Positions 8,184-16,701 of a stretch of 49,386 bases of DNA are shown here, in pieces. The DNA is taken from NCBI GenBank assembly GCA_007095845.1, contig SFBI01000070.1, positions 1 through 49,386 of the forward strand. Direction: 5' to 3'. The notes beneath the pieces were generated by a model. The model had not been told where the DNA came from, made no database searches, and saw only the letters and a list, made by a program, of their open reading frames with translations. The stretch's first letter is position 1, and every line of letters begins with the position of its first letter. A program made the translations under genes and the position numbers. The DNA is from Microcystis aeruginosa Ma_MB_S_20031200_S102. Its GTDB lineage: Bacteria; Cyanobacteriota; Cyanobacteriia; Cyanobacteriales; Microcystaceae.

Positions 8184-8378
8184 TTACCGACGCGGAACGA
8201 GATTAATCCGGCCTTCGTCCATTTCATCCATGAGCAACTCGAGGGCCTCGTAATCCACGTCAGAAACGTAGCCAAGACGACCGAGAAGTTCATTAATTCC
8301 TTTTTCGATTTCTGGGGTGATTTGACGATAATACAGGGCTTTTTCCACTAATTGGCGGATAGTCGGCTGGTTATCCAC
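8184..8378 (-). CDS. Small conserved cyanobacterial protein, 64 aa
   Basis: The sequence (TIRQLVEKALYYRQITPEI, then LGYVSDVDYEALELLMDEM) has the look of a short all-helical acidic protein that I believe recurs in many cyanobacteria as a hypothetical protein next to unrelated genes. No catalytic motif. It stands alone, with repeat DNA directly behind its stop. Function unknown. Confidence 0.65.
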   Translation of the reverse strand: MDNQPTIRQLVEKALYYRQITPEIEKGINELLGRLGYVSDVDYEALELLMDEMDEGRINLVPRR

Positions 8379-8737
8379 AATTTCCTTACTCTACTTCAAT
8401 AAATCTAATTTCCGTATCCCGCTTTACTTTATTTTAGCAAAAATACCGGTAGAATACTGGGTCATCATCAGTTATTCGGGATTAGAGCTTAAACCTAACG
8501 ACTTTCCCCTGGTGTTCGCCCTAATAGGCCTTGATGACTGTTTCTCTTTACTGCCCAGATATGAGGCTAACCTATAAAGTGGTTCCTGATCTACGGGGGA
8601 AAGATTAAGAAAACGTTAATCTTTCCAAGAGAGAGAAAATCGATCAAGACCAAGGTTACAAAATCAGAAAGTTAGGAAATAATAGCGGTATCTGATTTCC
8701 AGTTAAAAGGTTCATTTATGAATTTCAAAGCCTAGCC
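8379..8737. other. Gene-free stretch with an inverted repeat
   Basis: No gene is supported here. GGAAAGATTAA (8598-8608) and TTAATCTTTCC (8616-8626) form a perfect 11-bp inverted repeat around a 7-nt loop, with no T-run after it. It could be an operator or leader structure of the STAS gene. The rest is unremarkable AT-rich sequence. Confidence 0.5.
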
Positions 8738-9088
8738 ATGAAAAGTCCCGTAAAAGTCCCAGAAATTGCTCTATTTGAGCCAAGTGGCTATATTACCGCC
8801 GCTAATGTCCTAGAATTTCAGGAGCAGCTCACCAATCTGGTTAACCGGAGTCGCTCTATCGCTTTTCTCGTGGATATGAGTAGGGTGGAGTTCCTCGATA
8901 GCGCTGGATTAATGGCCTTAGTTACCGCCTTTCGTCTGGCTCAAAGTCAAGAAAAATCCTTCAATATCTGTTCTATTCCACCTTCAGTCAAGATTATCTT
9001 TGAATTAACCCAACTGGACCGGGTTCTCTCGATTTTCCCTAGCCGTGCTGACTTTGATGCTGTCATCACCCTCACCCAAGCGGCGTAA
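8738..9088 (+). CDS. STAS-domain protein, anti-sigma factor antagonist type
   Basis: 116 residues, a single STAS domain. SpoIIAA/RsbV-like proteins bind partner-switching kinases and are controlled by phosphorylation of a Ser in the motif D-S-A-G. That motif is intact here (EFLDSAGLMAL, Ser55). No kinase or phosphatase partner is adjacent, so the partner-switching module must be split. It is flanked upstream by the 8598-8626 inverted repeat and downstream by a terminator at 9214-9255. Confidence 0.9.
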   Translation: MKSPVKVPEIALFEPSGYITAANVLEFQEQLTNLVNRSRSIAFLVDMSRVEFLDSAGLMALVTAFRLAQSQEKSFNICSIPPSVKIIFELTQLDRVLSIFPSRADFDAVITLTQAA

Positions 9089-9213
9089 GCAGACAAAATA
9101 GGGTTTCTCGCCACAATTTCTCAGCTAAAATCTGAATTCTACTCCTAAATCACCTCTTGACTGGGCAGATTCCCATTTACAAGATCGACTCCTCAGGACA
9201 ACAATTTTTCTCA

Positions 9214-9255
9214 AGGAGAGCCATTATACTGTTGAGATGGCTCTCCTCCTTTTTG
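9214..9255 (+). terminator. Rho-independent terminator after the STAS gene
   Basis: AGGAGAGCCA (9214-9223) pairs perfectly with TGGCTCTCCT (9238-9247), followed by CCTTTTT. Confidence 0.75.
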
Positions 9256-9283
9256 GGTATTAAGTAGGGAGGCACAATTATTT

Positions 9284-9399
9284 GTAGGATGGATTAGCGG
9301 TAGCGTAACATAATCGGGCGTTGGGCTTCGGCCGTGAGCTCAGCGTTCGACCGAGCTCACGCCGAGGTCCGAACGGTTTCATGCTTCAACCCAACCTAC
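9284..9399. mobile_element. Dispersed element with a nested palindrome
   Basis: The outer ends are GTAGGATGGATTAG and CAACCCAACCTAC (imperfect inverted ends of a common cyanobacterial MITE type). A second palindrome (9326-9376) is nested inside: TCGGCCGTGAGCTC / GAGCTCACGCCGA. A relative of the nested part is at 20399-20483. The whole is flanked by 22-bp direct repeats (9241-9262 and 9403-9424). It fills most of the gene-free stretch 9089-9542; the remainder shows nothing further. Confidence 0.6.
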
Positions 9400-9542
9400 G
9401 TTCTCTCCTCCTTTTTGGGTATTATTTCTAGGGACAAACTACCGTACACTTGTTCGGAGCAGCTCACAAAAGACTGTCTGTTAAGAAATTCCATGACTTT
9501 AGTGATGAAAGAGGGGAAGGGGGGCAAGATGGTAGATAGGTA

Positions 9543-10472
9543 ATGAGTAGTAATTTCCTAGAATCCATGACAGTCAACAATCTCCAGTATGCTTATTTTC
9601 CCGGTTGTGTCGCTCAAGGGGCCTGTCGGGAACTATATTTATCCACGGCAGCCCTGACGGAAGCTTTGGGGATTAATTTAGTCGAACTCAAAAAAGCGGC
9701 CTGTTGTGGTTCGGGAACCTATAAGGAAGATTCGCAACTCTTGGAAGATGCCGTCAATGCGCGCAATATTGCCCTAGCGGAAGCCCTCAATTTACCCCTG
9801 TTGACTCACTGTAGCACCTGTCAAGGGGTGATCGGTCATGTGGATGAGCGCTTGAAGGAAGCAAAGCATAATAATCCCAATTATGTTGAGGAAGTTAATA
9901 ATTATTTACAGAAAGAACATTGTTCCCCCTACCAAGGTACGACGACGGTTAAGCACCTACTCTGGGCAATTGTGGGCGATTATGGCTTAGATAATTTGGC
10001 AGCCAAGGTGATTCGTCCCTTATCAGGCTTAAATTGTGCCAGTTTTTATGGTTGTTATCTCCTGCGGGCCCAGGATACTCTCCCCTACGATAATCCCTTT
10101 CAGCCGGAATCTCTAGAAAATGTCTTTCGAGCGGTGGGAGCAAATCCGATTTATTATCAAGGACGCACTCAATGCTGTGGTTGGCCCCTGTCCAGTTATG
10201 CCACCACCCAATCGTTCCAAATGGCAGGAAAACACATTTTAGAGGCCATGGCAGCCGGGGCCGATTGTTTAGTCACCCCTTGTCCTTTATGCCATCTTAA
10301 TCTTGATTCCCGACAACCGGAAGTGGCAAAAGCGATCGAGCGAAGTTTAGGTTTACCTGTATTACATTTTTCCCAATTAGTCGCTTTAGCGGTGGGAGTG
10401 AGTCCTGATCGTTTAGGATTAGATCGACACATCGTTTCAACGAAATCCCTTTTAAAGAAATTGGGGTTTTAG
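9543..10472 (+). CDS. HdrB-like CCG-domain iron-sulfur protein
   Basis: 309 residues. Two CCG cysteine motifs are visible: Cys22/Cys54-Cys55/Cys90-Cys93 and Cys171/Cys211-Cys212/Cys247-Cys250, the CX31-39CCX34CX2C pattern of heterodisulfide reductase subunit B. That domain binds an unusual 4Fe-4S cluster or zinc and handles thiol/disulfide or quinone-linked electron transfer. Cyanobacteria make no CoM/CoB, so the substrate differs; homologues have been compared with the Cys-rich subunit of type-E succinate:quinone reductases. No HdrA/C or Sdh partner lies adjacent. ATG at 9567 is an alternative start. The BON-like gene follows 27 bp later, probably in the same transcript. Confidence 0.85.
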   Translation: MSSNFLESMTVNNLQYAYFPGCVAQGACRELYLSTAALTEALGINLVELKKAACCGSGTYKEDSQLLEDAVNARNIALAEALNLPLLTHCSTCQGVIGHVDERLKEAKHNNPNYVEEVNNYLQKEHCSPYQGTTTVKHLLWAIVGDYGLDNLAAKVIRPLSGLNCASFYGCYLLRAQDTLPYDNPFQPESLENVFRAVGANPIYYQGRTQCCGWPLSSYATTQSFQMAGKHILEAMAAGADCLVTPCPLCHLNLDSRQPEVAKAIERSLGLPVLHFSQLVALAVGVSPDRLGLDRHIVSTKSLLKKLGF

Positions 10473-10499
10473 GACAGGACTCAATCAGGAGTGTTAGCA

Positions 10500-10832
10500 A
10501 TGGATTGGTTAAAAAGAATTTTCGGCTTAGATAAACCGGCAGATGCCGCTAGTGCGATCGCAGGAAAGGCCGCTGCTGCCGGTATTCCCCCCGAAAGAGT
10601 CGGATTAGATGGAAAATACGACGAAAGCGGCCTAGCTAAACGAGTAGTTCTAGCTTTTGACGAAACACCGGATTTAGCTGATGAAGACAAATTGTGGGTC
10701 GCTCAAACTAGCAGTAAAGTTGTACTTAAAGGCAAGGTTTCCAATCAGGCGACTTTAGATAAAATGGTAGCAATTGCTAGTAAAGTTCATGGGGCAACCA
10801 GCGTCGATACCAGTCAAGTAACTATTGGGTGA
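10500..10832 (+). CDS. BON-like small protein
   Basis: 110 residues from the ATG at 10500, chosen over GTG 10491 because AGGAG lies 8 bp upstream of it. The second half (LADEDKLWVAQTSSKVVLKG, then DKMVAIASKVHGATSVDTSQ) matches the BON fold pattern: a beta strand with the Gly-containing VxLxGxV turn, then a helix and a final strand. BON domains bind phospholipid or cell-envelope surfaces, but no signal peptide is present. The N-terminus is an Ala-rich helix. Probably co-transcribed with the HdrB-like gene; a terminator follows at 10868. Confidence 0.7.
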   Translation: MDWLKRIFGLDKPADAASAIAGKAAAAGIPPERVGLDGKYDESGLAKRVVLAFDETPDLADEDKLWVAQTSSKVVLKGKVSNQATLDKMVAIASKVHGATSVDTSQVTIG

Positions 10833-10867
10833 AGTCGAGGCTATATTCCCAGGGAAAATTAACCACT

Positions 10868-10885
10868 AAAACCCAGAGGGTTTTT
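10868..10885 (+). terminator. Short rho-independent terminator
   Basis: AAAACCC-AGA-GGGTTTT with five T at the end, between the BON-like gene and leuS. Confidence 0.6.
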
Positions 10886-10977
10886 GCTAGGGTAGATAAC
10901 TCCAAGACTGGCAATCGCCCCCCAGCCGGCTGCTGTAAAATGGGAGGGATAGATACAACTCAGGAGAAAAGACCCCA

Positions 10978-13530
10978 GTGCCGTACAACCCCGCAGAAAT
11001 CGAACAGAAATGGCAGAAGATTTGGCAGCAAATGGGATTGGACAAAACCCCAGAAAATGCCGATAAACCGAAATTTTACGCCCTCTCCATGTTCCCCTAT
11101 CCATCGGGCAACCTGCACATGGGTCACGTTCGCAACTATACTATCACCGATGTGATTGCCCGTCTGAAAAGAATGCAGGGTTATCGCGTGCTGCATCCCA
11201 TGGGGTGGGATGCTTTCGGATTACCGGCAGAAAATGCCGCCATTGAAAGGGGAGTTCCTCCAGCAAAATGGACTGATCAAAATATTGCCCAGATGAAACG
11301 GCAATTACAACAGTTAGGATTATCTATCGATTGGGAAAGAGAAGTTGCTACCTGTTCCCCGGAATATTATCGTTGGACCCAATGGCTATTTTTACAGTTT
11401 TTTGAATCGGGATTAGCTTACCAAAAAGAAGCGGCAGTAAATTGGGATCCTATCGATCAAACTGTCTTGGCCAATGAACAGGTAGATAGTGAAGGAAAAT
11501 CTTGGCGATCGGGTGCTAAAGTAGAAAGAAAGTTACTCCGGCAATGGTTTCTAAAAATCACCGATTATGCCGAACAATTACTCACTGATTTAGATAAACT
11601 TACCGGTTGGCCAGAACGGGTTAAAACCATGCAGGCGAACTGGATTGGTAAATCGGTAGGTGCTTATTTAGAATTTCCTCTTGTTAATTCCCCAGAAAAA
11701 ATTGCCGTTTTTACCACTCGTCCCGATACGGTTTATGGAGTGACTTATGTGGTACTTGCTCCCGAACATCCCTTAACTTTACAAGTTACCACTCCCGAAC
11801 AAAAATCGGCCGTAGAAACTTTTATTCAAGAGATAGCCATCGAAAGCGAATTAGAAAGAACTGCCGAAGATAAACCCAAACGCGGTATTAAAACCGGAGG
11901 ACTGGCAATTAATCCTTTTACCGGTGCAGAAATCCCGATTTTAATTGCTGATTATGTCCTCTACGAATACGGTACTGGTGCAGTGATGGGAGTCCCGGCT
12001 CACGACAGTCGCGATTTTAAATTTGCTCGGGAAAATAACCTGCCAATTAAGATAGTTATTACTCCAGAAAGTGGCGAAATTGAGTTAAAAGAGGCCTATA
12101 CAGAAGCAGGAATTATGATTAATTCCGCTCAATTTAACGGACTTAATTCTACAGCAGGAAAAACCGCTATTATTGATTATGCCACTGCCCAAGGTTACGG
12201 CAAAGCTAGAATACAATATCGTCTCCGGGATTGGTTAATTTCCCGTCAAAGATATTGGGGTTGTCCGATTCCAGTTATCCACTGTCCTAACTGTGGAACC
12301 GTACCAGTACCTATCAATAATTTACCGGTTACTTTACCCGAAAATGTCGAATTTAGCGGTCGAGGTGCTTCTCCTTTAGCCAAATTAGAAGACTGGGTAA
12401 ATGTGGATTGTCCTCGCTGTGGCACTCCCGCAAAACGGGAAACGGACACCATGGATACTTTCATCGATTCTAGTTGGTATTTCCTCCGTTATACCGATGC
12501 TAAAAATGAAGATATACCCTTTCAATTTGATAAGGTTAATGATTGGATGCCCGTGGATCAATACGTCGGAGGAATCGAACACGCTATTCTACATTTACTC
12601 TATTCTCGTTTCTTTACCAAAGTTTTAAGAGACCGAGGTTTAGTTAATGTCGATGAACCTTTTAACCGTCTATTAACCCAGGGAATGGTACAGGGATTAA
12701 CCTACAAAAATCCAGAAACGGGCAAATATGTCCCCGCAGAAAATGTTATCTATAAAGAGGATAAATATTACGATAAAGACACGGGAGAAGTTCTTTCTTT
12801 CTTCTTTGAAAAAATGTCCAAGTCGAAATATAACGGAGTTGATCCTCTGAAAGTCCTGGAAAAATATGGGGCTGATACTGCCCGAATGTTTATACTTTTT
12901 ACTGCACCCCCAGAAAAAGATTTACAGTGGGATGATGCGGGGGTAGAAGGACAATTTCGCTTTCTTAATCGGGTGTGGCGTTTAGTCAGCGAATATATTG
13001 AAAATAAACCCAAGCAAGTCAAAAAAATAGAGACTTTCTCGAAAACTGACAAGGATTTAAGACGGGCAATTCACACCGCTATTAAAGAAATCTCCGAGGA
13101 TTTAGAAGGAGATTATCAATTTAATACCGCCATTTCCGAATTGATGAAACTCAGTAACGCTTTAGGGGATAATAAGTGTTTTGCATCCCCCATTTATCGG
13201 GAAGGAATCGAAACCCTATTAATCTTACTTTCCCTCTTTGCTCCCCATCTTAGCGAAGAATTATGGCAAGCTTTAGGCCATAGCCAATCAATTCACCTGC
13301 AACCCTGGCCAAAAGTTGATCCTACTGCCCTGATTGTGGACGAGATTACCCTTGTCATCCAAATTTTGGGAAAAACCAGAGGCACGATACAAGTTCCCGC
13401 TAGTGCCGATAAAAGCACCCTAGAAACCCTCGCTCTGGAATCAGAAATCGCCCAACGTTATTTAGAGGGTAAGGAAATCAAAAAAGTGATTGTTGTCCCG
13501 GGCAAATTAGTTAATTTTGTCGTGGGTTAA
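10978..13530 (+). CDS. leuS: Leucyl-tRNA synthetase
   Basis: 850 residues, normal for bacterial LeuS. It charges tRNA-Leu with leucine in the cytoplasm. The class I signatures are present: HMGH at 47-50 (HIGH) and KMSKS at 612-616. The CP1 editing domain lies between about 220 and 415 ([20 protein letters not shown]). Zinc-ribbon-like cysteine pairs are at 436/439 and 478/481. The tail (IQVPASADK...[11 protein letters not shown]) is the usual C-terminal domain. The start is GTG, with AGGAG about 11 bp upstream; there is no upstream in-frame alternative with better context. Confidence 0.98.
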   Translation: MPYNPAEIEQKWQKIWQQMGLDKTPENADKPKFYALSMFPYPSGNLHMGHVRNYTITDVIARLKRMQGYRVLHPMGWDAFGLPAENAAIERGVPPAKWTDQNIAQMKRQLQQLGLSIDWEREVATCSPEYYRWTQWLFLQFFESGLAYQKEAAVNWDPIDQTVLANEQVDSEGKSWRSGAKVERKLLRQWFLKITDYAEQLLTDLDKLTGWPERVKTMQANWIGKSVGAYLEFPLVNSPEKIAVFTTRPDTVYGVTYVVLAPEHPLTLQVTTPEQKSAVETFIQEIAIESELERTAEDKPKRGIKTGGLAINPFTGAEIPILIADYVLYEYGTGAVMGVPAHDSRDFKFARENNLPIKIVITPESGEIELKEAYTEAGIMINSAQFNGLNSTAGKTAIIDYATAQGYGKARIQYRLRDWLISRQRYWGCPIPVIHCPNCGTVPVPINNLPVTLPENVEFSGRGASPLAKLEDWVNVDCPRCGTPAKRETDTMDTFIDSSWYFLRYTDAKNEDIPFQFDKVNDWMPVDQYVGGIEHAILHLLYSRFFTKVLRDRGLVNVDEPFNRLLTQGMVQGLTYKNPETGKYVPAENVIYKEDKYYDKDTGEVLSFFFEKMSKSKYNGVDPLKVLEKYGADTARMFILFTAPPEKDLQWDDAGVEGQFRFLNRVWRLVSEYIENKPKQVKKIETFSKTDKDLRRAIHTAIKEISEDLEGDYQFNTAISELMKLSNALGDNKCFASPIYREGIETLLILLSLFAPHLSEELWQALGHSQSIHLQPWPKVDPTALIVDEITLVIQILGKTRGTIQVPASADKSTLETLALESEIAQRYLEGKEIKKVIVVPGKLVNFVVG

Positions 13531-13581
13531 ATGACAGCAATTATCACAATGGTAGGGAATTAAGAACCTTTTCAGTTATCA

Positions 13582-13616
13582 CAGAAAACGGGTTTCTCGG
13601 AGAAACCCGTTTTCTG
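13582..13616. terminator. Strong stem-loop after leuS
   Basis: A perfect 16-bp inverted repeat (CAGAAAACGGGTTTCT / AGAAACCCGTTTTCTG) with a 3-nt CGG loop. Its T-rich 3' arm suggests termination of leuS. Confidence 0.6.
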
Positions 13617-13620
13617 CTCA

Positions 13621-13676
13621 TGCACTCATGCAAAAAGGTGAATAAATAATCAGTCTTTAATAACCAGATTTAGTAT
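13621..13676. repeat. Partial copy of the ACTAAATCC MITE end
   Basis: GCACTCATGCAAAAAGG through AACCAGATTTAGTAT is shared almost base for base with 32391-32445. The last 31 bp match one end of the full elements at 36712-36804 and 38759-38881. It abuts the duplicated small-gene promoter. Confidence 0.65.
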
Positions 13677-13757
13677 AAACAGTCAGATTAACACTGTCTA
13701 TTAAAAACTATCGATAGATGATAAAATATACAATCAGCATTGTCTGTAAATAAGAAC

Positions 13758-13890
13758 GGCTCTTCTCGACTTTGTGTGATAATTTTTGCTTATAGAATCG
13801 TGAAATATTTACCAGGAAAGACTTTTAGGACTATTTTGCTGAAGAAACTATCAGTATAGACCCCGTTTCCACACAGAAACCAGAAGAGCC
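13758..13890. mobile_element. 133-bp MITE with ISL3-type ends and 8-bp target duplication
   Basis: Starts GGCTCTTCTCGACTTTGTGTG-like and ends in the inverted counterpart (CACACAGAAACCAGAAGAGCC reads as the same end on the other strand); the two ~21-bp ends match at most positions. ATAAGAAC is directly repeated at 13750-13757 and 13891-13898. The paralogous leader at 3.9 kb has a single ATAAGAAC, which is the empty site. GGCTCTT ends and 8-bp duplications are characteristic of ISL3-family elements. It contains no transposase. Confidence 0.85.
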
Positions 13891-13903
13891 ATAAGAACAA
13901 CCG

Positions 13904-14032
13904 ATGGATATTGAATCAACTAAAGTTACTCCCACAGAAATTGCCCAGTTTCGCGCTGAATTGGCAGATAATCCAAGTGCGATCGATGCTTTGGATGGCG
14001 ACGATATGGCGATTTATTTTTGCGTTTCTTGA
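13904..14032 (+). pseudogene. Truncated paralogue of the small CHAT-linked gene
   Basis: 42 codons. The first 21 (MDIESTKVT, then EIAQFRAELA) are nearly the same as the 131-aa protein at 3492-3887, then similarity fades and a stop arises after MAIYFCVS. Its 3' end overlaps the last 19 bp of the convergent ATPase gene. The conserved promoter is separated from the start by a 133-bp MITE plus target duplication. Most likely a decayed gene whose 3' part was replaced when the ATPase locus was joined on. It could still be translated as a 42-residue peptide. Confidence 0.7.
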
Positions 14033-15270
14033 GAAGGTAATAATAATGGAGTTAAGGCAAATTCTATAGCTTGGTCATTAGGCAATCTTCTAATTAAATC
14101 TAATTCTACTAATTTGTCAATAATTGGAAGTAATTCACTAAATTCTTGAACTTGCAACTTTTGTAAATCTTCTAAAGTAATATTTTCATCTGATAATTTA
14201 TCCCTTTCTAGAATTAAATCTATCAGCATAAAATCTGCTGGGGTTAATCCTGGCAGACCTCGCATTTGTTGGTCAGCATAAATAAATCCTTCTTCTAAGA
14301 TTTGAGGTGTAATAGTTTCGGCATTTAATTCAGATGCTTTCTGTAAAATATAGCTACCTAAACGATTTAAATAGCGCGGAACACCATTAGATCTCTCACA
14401 CAACATCTTAGCTGTATCTGGTGTAAAAGGTTTAACTGCTTGGGTATCTTTTACCGAATATTGACAATCTTGAGAACGTACACTGTTAAGGTAATTAACC
14501 AGCATTTCATACATAACAGATTGTTCAAGAGGTTCTAATTTAATCGCAAAATCAAATAATCCTCTTTCACTAATTAAAATATCTCTGGTTAAACCCGAAG
14601 GATGACCGGTCAAAATAAACCATGCTCCTGATTTTAGCATTCCTTGAGCGTTTAAAAGTAATTGTTTTACAGTTGCAGGATCTTGTTTATCTAAGTCATC
14701 AACAGCAATAATCACTCGCTCATATTTTTTTAATGCTCTTTTTAATAAGTCTTCAAAACTAAGTTCAGGAAAGAGTGGTTTATTAATATCAATACTTTTT
14801 TCTTTTAATTCTGCACCAATTCCTGCAATTCCAAGTTTAGCTGTATTCTCTCGTTGTCTTAAAGGTTGGGCTGAAATTAATCCCATTTGATTTAAGAATT
14901 GTTGCGCCCATTCATCTTCTTTCATTTCCCGGGCTAAAGCAATTAATGCAATGGTAGCTAAATCTGTATTAGCTGGCAAACTGATATAGGCAGTTAAAGT
15001 CTTAGTTGCTTTACGTTTTAGAACATCTAAAATTTCTAAAATAAATGCCGTTTTCCCAATACCAATCAAACCGTAAACTAACAATCTTTTACGCTCTTTT
15101 CCTTTTAATAAGCTGAAAACTTGCTTTAATTCTTGACTTCTCCCAGTAAAAACTTTTCTTAACTGCGATTCCCTCAATGTTGAAGCACTTTCAGAAAAAG
15201 GAATTTCTGTTATTCCCCATTGAGAATAGATATTATCTAATTCATCCCAAATGCGATCTGCTTCATTCAT
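14014..15270 (-). CDS. STAND-like P-loop ATPase
   Basis: 418 residues. A Walker A motif (GLIGIGKT, 67-74) and Walker B (VIIAVDD, Asp191-Asp192) are clear, with a following TGHPSG sensor-like segment and a winged-helix-like C-terminus (about 330-410). This is the AAA_16/ORC-STAND style of ATPase, used as a switch in bacterial NLR-like and conflict systems. It overlaps the upstream TPR gene by 4 bp (ATGA), so the two are translationally coupled. No effector domain is fused. The partner TPR protein would serve as sensor or scaffold (inference). Confidence 0.8.
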   Translation of the reverse strand: MNEADRIWDELDNIYSQWGITEIPFSESASTLRESQLRKVFTGRSQELKQVFSLLKGKERKRLLVYGLIGIGKTAFILEILDVLKRKATKTLTAYISLPANTDLATIALIALAREMKEDEWAQQFLNQMGLISAQPLRQRENTAKLGIAGIGAELKEKSIDINKPLFPELSFEDLLKRALKKYERVIIAVDDLDKQDPATVKQLLLNAQGMLKSGAWFILTGHPSGLTRDILISERGLFDFAIKLEPLEQSVMYEMLVNYLNSVRSQDCQYSVKDTQAVKPFTPDTAKMLCERSNGVPRYLNRLGSYILQKASELNAETITPQILEEGFIYADQQMRGLPGLTPADFMLIDLILERDKLSDENITLEDLQKLQVQEFSELLPIIDKLVELDLIRRLPNDQAIEFALTPLLLPSQETQK

Positions 15271-16319
15271 ACAGCTTGTTTCTCCTTAATTTTGGCAAGG
15301 CAATTCAGAACTTCTGCTATTTTAGCAATTTCTTGTTCATTATTCAGTTCTTGAAAAATAAAAGTAGCCTTCTTTAATAATTCTTCAGCTTTTTCGACAA
15401 AACCAATTTGCAACATGAGTCTTCCTAAACTTGCTTGACAAAAGGCAACACCTCTATCATGTTTTAGATATTCATAAAAGCGCAAAGCATCTCGATAATA
15501 AATAGAGGCTTTTTCATGATTTCCAATTAGGTGATGGGTATGAGCAATTTGATAAATGGTATCAGCACGACTTTTGAGATCGTCAAATTGACGATAAATT
15601 TTAAGACTTTTTTCTAAATAAGCTAATCCTTGATACCATTCTCCTCGATCTACTTTAATTTTACCTAATGTTAACCCCATCTCTGCGGCATTCAGGAAAT
15701 CTCCTGCGGTTTCATATCCTTGTAAAGCGTTTTGATAACACATCACTGCTTGTTTTATATTCTCTGCTTTATCCCCTCTGATTCTGTTACTGTAAGCAAT
15801 AGCGAGATTATTCTGTGTCATTGCCCATTGTTGGGGAAATGCGTCAAAAGTCCTGACTTTCAAGGCTTCATTTAAAGTGGCGATCGCCTTTTCTAAATTA
15901 TCAGCTTTGTCCCCTCTGATTCTGTTACTGTAAGCTAAGGCAAGATTATTCTGTGTCGCTGCCCATTCTTGGGGAAATGCGTCAAAAGTAAAGATATTTA
16001 AAGCTATTTCATAACCCGTGATCGCAATTTCTTTGTGGGTGGCGATGTTACCGAGGGGAAATTGTGCAATTAAGTTACTGAAATAAAAAATATCCGTAAC
16101 AATAGAATTCGCTTGTTGTGGGGCAACTTGTCTTAGTGTTTGTCTTGCCCACTCATCTAAAACTTCAATCAAATCTTCATCGAATTTATCCAGATTTTGC
16201 GCCCAAAAGGGATAAATTACTTGAGGGTTGGAATTTTCTGAGATTTTTTGTAATGTCTCCCCTAAGAAGTTGAGATAGTCTTGGGGGTTTAGGGAGGCTT
16301 GGGTGCGTTGTTCATTCAT
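15267..16319 (-). CDS. TPR protein sharing the CHAT protein's 46-residue repeat
   Basis: 350 residues. N-terminal ~115 residues form a helical region found in cyanobacterial TPR-CHAT proteins. Two copies of the 46-residue unit follow (TFDAFPQEWA, TQNNLALAY, RIRGDKADNLEKAI), nearly the same in DNA as the array at 1-1690, then more divergent TPRs (ETAGDFLNAAEMGLTLG and onward). No CHAT or other effector at the C-terminus. It is first gene of a two-gene operon with the ATPase (ATGA overlap). Likely a protein-interaction sensor or scaffold for that ATPase. Confidence 0.85.
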   Translation of the reverse strand: MNEQRTQASLNPQDYLNFLGETLQKISENSNPQVIYPFWAQNLDKFDEDLIEVLDEWARQTLRQVAPQQANSIVTDIFYFSNLIAQFPLGNIATHKEIAITGYEIALNIFTFDAFPQEWAATQNNLALAYSNRIRGDKADNLEKAIATLNEALKVRTFDAFPQQWAMTQNNLAIAYSNRIRGDKAENIKQAVMCYQNALQGYETAGDFLNAAEMGLTLGKIKVDRGEWYQGLAYLEKSLKIYRQFDDLKSRADTIYQIAHTHHLIGNHEKASIYYRDALRFYEYLKHDRGVAFCQASLGRLMLQIGFVEKAEELLKKATFIFQELNNEQEIAKIAEVLNCLAKIKEKQAV

Positions 16320-16344
16320 GGCGTGGTAGATGGGGAATTGATAG

Positions 16345-16416
16345 GTAGGGGCGAAGCATTCGGATAGAAAATCTAGGATTCAGCGATAGGTTATTGTCCG
16401 AATGCTTCGCCCGTAC
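16345..16416. mobile_element. 72-bp MITE-like element
   Basis: GGGCGAAGCATTCGGA (16349-16364) and its perfect inverse TCCGAATGCTTCGCCC (16397-16412), extended to GTA/TAC at the outside. It lies just upstream of the TPR gene, in its probable promoter region. Confidence 0.7.
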
Positions 16417-16431
16417 AGGGATTGAATGGGG

Positions 16432-16564
16432 AGATTATCAGAATTGTATCACCGGACTGAAATTCATCGTAAAATCTATTTAGCAGCAGCTAAAAAAGGT
16501 ATAAATTATCAATGCTTGGATGGATGAGTTTCTTTCTCAGAAAGCCCAAGAACTTGTCGGCTAA
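16432..16564 (+). pseudogene. Frameshifted fragment of an RHH/HicB-like antitoxin
   Basis: Frame one reads TEIHRKIYLAAAKKGINYQ and then stops. The next frame continues WMDEFLSQKAQELVG and a TAA at 16562. Joined, these resemble the ribbon-helix-helix C-terminus of HicB-type antitoxins (LHRKxAxxAxxKGxSLNQW pattern). The N-terminal part is absent, apparently cut at the neighbouring MITE. The rest of 16320-16701 holds no further gene. Moderate confidence, as the fragment is short. Confidence 0.5.
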
Positions 16565-16701
16565 AAATATTATAAATGACAACCTTTGAGAGTTAAAAGA
16601 AGAGATTTATATTACCTCGTTCCCCACCTCTTTTGCCAAAAATAATTTCCCCTACATATCTTTATTTTTGCTCAGGTTAATTTTTGGTAATTGCTATCAG
16701 A

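Noticed and set aside
9334-9543. Open frame of 69 codons before the HdrB-like gene
   Set aside because: Lies over the nested palindrome and MITE; no ribosome site and no recognisable protein.
10829-11155. Open frame overlapping the start of leuS
   Set aside because: Runs through a terminator and overlaps the LeuS N-terminus in another frame; composition is not protein-like.
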